IMG/VR virus record: IMGVR_UViG_3300029922_000005
Location: 117,040-181,039 of that record
Direction: 5' to 3' (one strand)
From: a virus
DNA length: 64,000 bases
The notes beneath the pieces were generated by a model. The model was not told where the DNA came from and made no database searches. It worked only from the letters and a program-made list of their open reading frames with translations. Of the stretch, positions 57,816 to 64,000 are shown in pieces (the first letter of the stretch is position 1; every line of letters starts with the position of its first letter). The position numbers and the translations under genes are program-made.

Positions 57816-60800
57816 ATGAGTACAAGATTAGATGCGAATGATAGATTAAAAGGATTAAGTTTTAAAAAACCTTGTATCGTTGCGACATTAGAAAATGTAA
57901 ATTTAACAGGGTCAACTAATGTAATTGATGGAGTATCTTTAAATTTAAATGATAGAATATTAGTCATAAATCAGATAGATCAGATAGATAATGGTATTTA
58001 TATTGTTTCAAATGTTGGTACAGGTTCTGATGGCGTTTTATTACGAGCAAATGATTTTTCTACAAGTGATGATATATTTGCTGGAATTAACATTTATATT
58101 TTATCAGGAGATACATATAATGATAGTTATTTCATATTAAATACCGAAAATCCTATATTAGATATTACTCCGTTATTTTTCTCTAATAAAAAAATGTTAG
58201 ATACTCAAAATGTAAGTAATAATCAAGTATTATTATATAATAATAATTCAATAATTGGTTATACAGGACTAACATATGATGGTAATACATTAGATATAAA
58301 TGGTAATGTTAATATAACAGGTAATACAACAGTAATTGGAAATATTATTTCAAATACAATATCTGTAACAGGAGGAACTTCAACTCAATTTTTAAAAGCT
58401 GATGGATCTATTGATTCAACATCATATACTGATTTTAATTTATTTACTGGTGAAACATTTGATAGAATAAGTGGTGATACATATTTGAATAATTTATTAA
58501 CAGGTGAAACATTTGATAGATTATCAGGTGATACATTTTTAAATGAATTATTAACAGGTGAAACATTTGATAGAATTTCAGGAGATACATTTTTAACTGA
58601 ATTATTAACTGGTGAAACATTTGATAGAATTTCTGGAGACACAGTATTAAATGATTTAATTACAGGATTAACTTCAACAGTTAATAATAATTATAATTTA
58701 TTAACAGGTGAAACATTTAATAGAATAAGTGGAGATACAGTATTAAATGATTTAATTGAAGAGTTATCAATAAATGCTCAAAATCAAATGAATAATGAAA
58801 TTAATAATAGAATTTCAGGAGATACATTATTGAATAATTTACTAACTGGTGAAACATTTGATAGAATAAGCGGAGACACTTTTTTAAATGAATTATTAAC
58901 AGGTGAAACATTTGATAGAATAAGCGGAGACACAATATTAAATAATTTAATTACTGGATTGACATCAACAGTTACGGATAATTATAATTTATTAACAGGT
59001 GAAACATTTAATAGAATTTCAGGAGACACATTTTTAAATAATTTAATTACAGGATTAACACAGAATATTATAAATAATTATGTACCTTATACTGGATCTA
59101 CATCAAATATAGACTTAGGATATAATAATTTAACAGCTAGTTCAATTATTAAATCTGGTGGTACATCTAATCAATTTTTAAAGGCTGATGGAACTATTGA
59201 TATAACTACATATTCAAATACTGGTCATAGTCATTATCAATTATTTCAACCAAATGGTACAACTCCTTTTGTCTATACAGATAATGGTGGGTCATTTCAT
59301 ATTGATGGAAATATTATTCAATCAGGATCAACATATGAAACTCATACAGAACAAATATACACTACTAAAGATTATATTTATTTGAGAAGTGGAGCAACTT
59401 CTGGATTACCTGATGGACAATATGCAGGATTTACAGCTAAATTATATGACGGATCTAATGATGGTCAATTAGTCTTTGATAATAAAGGCTTTGCAAGAGT
59501 TGGAGACGTAGGTAGTTTATTGAAATTAGCAGCTATTCAAGAAACACCTACAGATACACAATTTACTTACTATGATGCTGCAACTTATTCATTAAAAACA
59601 CGTGCTTTTTTAAGTGGTGATATTACAACGGCTTTAGGATTTACTCCTTATAACGCAACTAACCCATCTAATTATATAACAATTGGATCAGTTCCTGTTG
59701 TAGCTACAACAACTCCTTTAATAAATGGAATTGCTGCAATTGGAGCAAGTGGTAAATGGGCTGATGGAGCACATGTTCATCCAGTTGATACTTCAAGACA
59801 AGTTGCATTAAGCGGAACTGGATTTGTAAAAAGCACATCAGGAACTATTAGTTATGACACTTCTACTTATATTCCAGTCACAGGAAATACAAATACAATA
59901 AACTTAGGTGTTAATAATTTAACAGTAGATACAAATACTCTGTTTGTTGATTCTGTTCATCACTATTTAGGTATTACTACAAATAATCCTAATGCGTCAG
60001 TTGATATTGGAGGTTTTGGTACACCTTCTGATTATGGAGGAGGAACTGGTACGGCTAAAGTTTTAATTGCTGATAACGCGACAGGGTCATCTGGTGTTCA
60101 AATGTATAATTCTAATTCAGGAACAGCCTCTGATTTTAGATTTGCCATTTTTAATAATAATAAAAATGAATATATGGCATTTTCAACGCCAGCCGATACT
60201 AATACTAATACTTTATTTGGATTTGCAAGAAGTACATCTAATTATTTATTTAATAATTTAAATGGAGTAGGTGGCACTCTTAGAAATTTAACTATTGGTA
60301 CGGTTGGAAGTTCTGACCTTATATTTGGAACTAACAATGTAGAAAATTTAAGAATAAAATCTGGAGGTAATGTCGGGATTGGAACTACTACTCCAGGAAC
60401 GTTATTAGAAATAAGTAACTCTGCAAATATATCTATTAATTCAATTTTAAGGATTAGAGACATTAATACTGGTGGTTCATATTTTGATATCGGTTCTGCT
60501 AATGGTAGTAGTGGATTATTCATTAATCAAGGCTCTACTAAGATAATGCAAATTAGAAGTAGTGGAAATGTAGGATTTGGAACTTCATCAACCCCTAACG
60601 CAAGATTTAATATTTATAAAAGTGGAATAATTGATTATTTCAATATTACAAGTTCAGTTGATGGTGATGTGATGGTTATCTTAAATAATGGCAACGTCGG
60701 GATTGGAGCTACCACTCCAGACCAAAAATTATCAGTTTGGGGTGGTTCACAAAATATTATTGATCCAACAACTTTAGGTTCTGAAAGCTTAACTAATGGT

Positions 60801-63800
60801 ACGTTATCTGGTGGAACTTCTTGGACTGCAACAAATGATTGTACTTTAGTATCTAATAACGCAACTTGGACTTTTTCTGGTGGAACTGCTTCAACTCTTA
60901 CACAAACGAATGCTAATTTAACAGTTGCAGGAGTAGGATATAGATGGTATAAATTTGTTTATACAGTATCAGCTATTTCTGGAACTCCATCTGCATCAAT
61001 AACAACATCTTTTGGCGGATCAACAACTTCTCTTACTATAACAGCTGGAGCACAAACTACTTATTTTAAAGCAGCTACTACACCTACTGATTTTGTTATT
61101 ACTTCTACTTTGGTATCAGGACAGACATTCACATTGGGTACGTTTTCGTTAAAAGAAGTTCAAGGTGGAAATTTAATAACTGGTGGATTGTTAACTGGTG
61201 GAGGTACAACTGGTATTAAAGTTTTAGCAAATGGAAATGTTGGAATTGGAACAACTACTCCTGGACAATTACTTGAAGTAAATAATGGGCACATAAATGT
61301 TTTAAATACCAATTATGGACTTCTATTAGCTTCTAATCAAGCTCTAACTAGGAATGGAGCAAAACTTGTACTTGCTAACTCAAGTGCATTTACTTCTATG
61401 GGGTTGAGTACCGTAGGAGTTGAAAGAATTTCTATTGATAGTTCAGGGAACGTAGGTATTGGAGTAACTCCAACGTCTATGCTTACTCAAAAATCTACAA
61501 CCGCATTAGAATCTGCTACGTTAGGAACTGAATTAACAGCTTCTGGAGATACTTGGGGATTAGCAACAACTAAAAGCATAACTGCTTTTGCAAATTATGG
61601 ATCTACTGTTGCTGGAACAGTTGAAGTAACTTCAAATGCTCATGGATTTCCAGCTGGAACAACAACTAATGTTGTAATATCAGGAACTACTAATTATAAT
61701 GGTACATACACAATAACATATATTGATGTTAATAACTTTTATATTACGGCAACTTGGGTATCGAACGATGCAACTGGAACTGCAACTCAAACTGGTTGGT
61801 CTGGAACTTATGCTGGTGGATACACACACTCAACTGGAAATACAACAGCATTAACTGATTCTACATTGGTTCCAGTGGTTGGTAATTTATACCAAATAAC
61901 TTATACAGTAACAAATAGGACGACAGGAACATTTACGATTACATTCGGCGGAGTTACATCTTATACTTATTCAGCAACAGGCTCATATGGTCCTAAAGCT
62001 GCAACAGTAGGAACATTAACTATTGCTCCAACGACTGATTTTAATGGCACAATAATACTTTCAATTAAATTAATTGCATCATATTCTCCTATTTATGTTA
62101 TTCAAGATAGTTCTTCTGCTAATACATTAGAAATTCGTAGTTCTTTAAATACTTCAGTAAATTTATTCATAGGTAAAAACTCTGGAAGATATAATACAAC
62201 AGGTATTAATAATACTTCACTTGGATCTGGAGCGTTACCGATAAATTCAACTGGATTTAATAATGTTGCAATTGGTGGTAGTGCTATGCAAGCGAATACA
62301 GCTGGATTTTCTAATATCTCTATAGGTTTTAATTCCCTTTTAAGCAATACTGTCGGTTATGCCAATACATCAATTGGTAATGCAACTCTACAAAATAATT
62401 CTATTGGTTATTATAACACAGCAGTTGGTATAAGTGTTCTTGTCACTAACACAGCTGGGTATTATAATACAGGCATTGGAGCAAGCGCGCTTAGTTCAAA
62501 TTCTACTGGATATTATAACACTGCGATAGGAATTAATTCTATTAATTTAAATACTACTGGTTTTTATAATACTGCATTAGGTGGTAATTCTCTTAGTTCA
62601 AATTCAGTTGGATCATACAATACTGCTGTTGGCTATTCATCGATAAGTAATATTGTATCTTCATATAATACTGCTATTGGTTATATATCTGGTCGTTATA
62701 TAACTGGAGGGGTAACAACTAATATCAATTCTTATAATTCTGTCTATATTGGAGCAAATACAATGGCATCTGCTGATGGCAATTCAAATGAAATAGTAAT
62801 TGGATATAACGCAACTGGTAATGGAAGTAACTCAGTAACATTAGGTAATACATTAATTACTAAAACTATTTTACAGGGTAATACTGGTATTGGCGGATAT
62901 ACAACTCCTTTACATTTCTTAGATAATACTCAAACTCAGAATCAACGCACTGTTTATGGATTAAACGTGGTGATGAATGCTACTAATCTTCAACAAGATA
63001 TAGTATCTACAGGTAATGATGAACCACTTTTAAATCAATACTATGCCTGGAAATTTACCGCAAGTGCTGCAAACACAATGGGTTCGTTATCAGTTAGATT
63101 GAAGAAAATAGGTACTGTTACAAATACAACAGATTATATTAGACTTAAATTATATTCAGATACAGGTACAGCCCCAAATGCTTTATTATACACTTCTGAT
63201 CAGGTTAAAATGGGCACATTAACGACTTCTTATGTTGAATACTTGTTTGGTGGAGACTATACGATGGTTAATGGTACTTCATATTGGTTAGTAGTTGAAA
63301 GAAGTGCATCAGTAACAGGAGGAGGTTCAATTACAGTTGATAGAAATTCTAATTCTTTAAGTACGACAAATGTAGCAACTCCTGCGAGTGGAGATTGGAC
63401 AATAAATACAGGTTTAGGAAAATATATTATTTATGGACAGACTCCAAGGGGTATTTACGGTAGTTCAACTAATCAACCTGGAATTTGGGGTAATTCCATT
63501 AATAATTATGGGATGTATGGTATATCCATAAATGGTTATGGGGTTTATGCTAATTCAACTAATAATATTGGAAATTTTGGATCATCCGTAAATTCTCACG
63601 GTGTTTATGGGTCATCAACTAATTTATATGGGGTATATGGAATCTCTACAAATAGTATTGGAGTTTATGGACAATCAAGTAGTAATTATGGACTATATGG
63701 ACAATCAAGTAGTTCTTATGGATTAGGCGGTATATCAACAACTGGAGTTGGATTTATTGGTATATCAACAAATTCATCTGGTGGAGCAATGTATATAGGT

Positions 63801-64000
63801 GATGGGGTAGATAAATTAACCCAAAACAATACTGGTTCTGTACTTATAATGTCAAGACGTGTTGATGGTAACTCCACATATGCAGTAAGTGGTAATTTAT
63901 TAAATATAACTGATAACCCAACCAACTGTACATCAGTTTCAGGAGCATTAATTTCAGGTACAATAGTATCTACTGAAAGATTTAGAATTGATCCTCGTGT
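57816..64000 (+). CDS. Giant mosaic tail fibre (5' part; >2061 aa)
   Basis: Open from the ATG at 57816 to the right edge. In order: an N-terminal domain (IVATLENVNLTG.. ILVINQIDQIDNGIYIV, a virion-anchoring type); eight TGETFDRISGDT repeats (58447-59070); PYTGSTSNIDLGYNN; FLKADGTID segments; several GNVGIGTTTP fibre repeats (60366-61470); two jelly-roll-like inserts (about 60740-61180 and 61500-62100); YadA-head-like repeats (GYYNTAIGINS type, 62200-62650); a further beta domain (63000-63420); and YGVYGSSTN repeats (63450-63760). It ends with ERFRIDPR, which in related fibres precedes a self-cleaving S74-type chaperone, so the C-terminus is expected to the right. Base composition from about 59.4 kb is visibly less AT-rich, suggesting transfer. 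Confidence 0.88.
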   Translation, partial: MSTRLDANDRLKGLSFKKPCIVATLENVNLTGSTNVIDGVSLNLNDRILVINQIDQIDNGIYIVSNVGTGSDGVLLRANDFSTSDDIFAGINIYILSGDTYNDSYFILNTENPILDITPLFFSNKKMLDTQNVSNNQVLLYNNNSIIGYTGLTYDGNTLDINGNVNITGNTTVIGNIISNTISVTGGTSTQFLKADGSIDSTSYTDFNLFTGETFDRISGDTYLNNLLTGETFDRLSGDTFLNELLTGETFDRISGDTFLTELLTGETFDRISGDTVLNDLITGLTSTVNNNYNLLTGETFNRISGDTVLNDLIEELSINAQNQMNNEINNRISGDTLLNNLLTGETFDRISGDTFLNELLTGETFDRISGDTILNNLITGLTSTVTDNYNLLTGETFNRISGDTFLNNLITGLTQNIINNYVPYTGSTSNIDLGYNNLTASSIIKSGGTSNQFLKADGTIDITTYSNTGHSHYQLFQPNGTTPFVYTDNGGSFHIDGNIIQSGSTYETHTEQIYTTKDYIYLRSGATSGLPDGQYAGFTAKLYDGSNDGQLVFDNKGFARVGDVGSLLKLAAIQETPTDTQFTYYDAATYSLKTRAFLSGDITTALGFTPYNATNPSNYITIGSVPVVATTTPLINGIAAIGASGKWADGAHVHPVDTSRQVALSGTGFVKSTSGTISYDTSTYIPVTGNTNTINLGVNNLTVDTNTLFVDSVHHYLGITTNNPNASVDIGGFGTPSDYGGGTGTAKVLIADNATGSSGVQMYNSNSGTASDFRFAIFNNNKNEYMAFSTPADTNTNTLFGFARSTSNYLFNNLNGVGGTLRNLTIGTVGSSDLIFGTNNVENLRIKSGGNVGIGTTTPGTLLEISNSANISINSILRIRDINTGGSYFDIGSANGSSGLFINQGSTKIMQIRSSGNVGFGTSSTPNARFNIYKSGIIDYFNITSSVDGDVMVILNNGNVGIGATTPDQKLSVWGGSQNIIDPTTLGSESLTNGTLSGGTSWTATNDCTLVSNNATWTFSGGTASTLTQTNANLTVAGVGYRWYKFVYTVSAISGTPSASITTSFGGSTTSLTITAGAQTTYFKAATTPTDFVITSTLVSGQTFTLGTFSLKEVQGGNLITGGLLTGGGTTGIKVLANGNVGIGTTTPGQLLEVNNGHINVLNTNYGLLLASNQALTRNGAKLVLANSSAFTSMGLSTVGVERISIDSSGNVGIGVTPTSMLTQKSTTALESATLGTELTASGDTWGLATTKSITAFANYGSTVAGTVEVTSNAHGFPAGTTTNVVISGTTNYNGTYTITYIDVNNFYITATWVSNDATGTATQTGWSGTYAGGYTHSTGNTTALTDSTLVPVVGNLYQITYTVTNRTTGTFTITFGGVTSYTYSATGSYGPKAATVGTLTIAPTTDFNGTIILSIKLIASYSPIYVIQDSSSANTLEIRSSLNTSVNLFIGKNSGRYNTTGINNTSLGSGALPINSTGFNNVAIGGSAMQANTAGFSNISIGFNSLLSNTVGYANTSIGNATLQNNSIGYYNTAVGISVLVTNTAGYYNTGIGASALSSNSTGYYNTAIGINSINLNTTGFYNTALGGNSLSSNSVGSYNTAVGYSSISNIVSSYNTAIGYISGRYITGGVTTNINSYNSVYIGANTMASADGNSNEIVIGYNATGNGSNSVTLGNTLITKTILQGNTGIGGYTTPLHFLDNTQTQNQRTVYGLNVVMNATNLQQDIVSTGNDEPLLNQYYAWKFTASAANTMGSLSVRLKKIGTVTNTTDYIRLKLYSDTGTAPNALLYTSDQVKMGTLTTSYVEYLFGGDYTMVNGTSYWLVVERSASVTGGGSITVDRNSNSLSTTNVATPASGDWTINTGLGKYIIYGQTPRGIYGSSTNQPGIWGNSINNYGMYGISINGYGVYANSTNNIGNFGSSVNSHGVYGSSTNLYGVYGISTNSIGVYGQSSSNYGLYGQSSSSYGLGGISTTGVGFIGISTNSSGGAMYIGDGVDKLTQNNTGSVLIMSRRVDGNSTYAVSGNLLNITDNPTNCTSVSGALISGTIVSTERFRIDPR

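Noticed and set aside
58385-63925. Minus-strand and other-frame ORFs inside the last 6 kb
   Set aside because: They are shadows of the repeats in the giant fibre, which is open in one frame from 57816 to the edge.
1-64000. Stop-codon reassignment (TAG as Gln) as in some large gut phages
   Set aside because: TAG ends several normal genes, for example at 8994 and 26146, without a homologous extension beyond it.
1-64000. tRNA genes
   Set aside because: No cloverleaf-like GC-rich segment with a T-loop consensus was seen; a tRNA scan was not possible here.
56372-64000. Diversity-generating retroelement acting on the fibre genes
   Set aside because: No reverse transcriptase and no template/variable repeat pair was found in the window.

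Overview
The window is a segment of a large, very AT-rich tailed-phage genome, most likely a T4-like myovirus infecting a Bacteroidetes host. The evidence is a UvsW-type helicase, a thymidylate synthase, a Dam-type methylase, three homing endonucleases, a block of virion/tail genes ending in giant fibres, T4-style capsid-targeting N-termini, several host-type promoters of the Bacteroidetes TTTG-N18/20-TAnnTTTG form, and a phage-borne OmpA-like outer-membrane protein. TAA, TGA and TAG all serve as stops, so no codon reassignment is indicated. No tRNA, rRNA, reverse transcriptase or CRISPR array was found.

Left part (1-5.5 kb, minus strand): a Cas7 homologue of the type I-F2 (Cas7fv) kind runs off the left edge. 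Upstream of it, in the same orientation, lies a head-to-tail array of 15 genes for ~88-residue paralogues that overlap each other by 8-20 bases. Three more family members and a decayed copy lie at 8.7-9.9 kb. From 5.2 to 12.4 kb are small DNA-binding (ribbon-helix-helix) genes, a frameshifted GIY-YIG homing nuclease, an Fe-S XPD/DinG-like helicase and small unknown genes.

12.4-19.4 kb (minus strand): small unknown genes, one cut in two by a tnpB-only insertion element (13131-14936) whose empty site can be reconstructed; an OmpA-like protein with a Ser/Asn-rich membrane partner; and a PD-(D/E)XK-type homing nuclease. 19.4-25 kb (plus): glycosyltransferase, Dam-type methylase, thymidylate synthase and two ADP-ribosyltransferase-like paralogues.

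25-30 kb, 36.9-37.6 kb and 43.2-48.8 kb hold many small, otherwise unrelated proteins that share an N-terminus like T4 capsid-targeting sequences (MKYIKxFE, MKTYLQYIKEA and similar), and most also share a C-terminal FN[I/L/M] tag. I infer a set of internal-head, co-injected proteins. One of them, an acetyltransferase gene, is split by an IS607-type element (46.45-48.81 kb).

30.2-38.8 kb and 48.9-64 kb are structural: large tail/baseplate-like proteins, then a collagen-like fibre protein and a >2000-residue mosaic tail fibre that runs off the right edge. A short motif (TTTATATATAA or TTTAATATATAA followed by purines) lies ahead of many of these genes and is a candidate phage-specific late promoter. 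Strand switches are mostly marked by bidirectional hairpin terminators.
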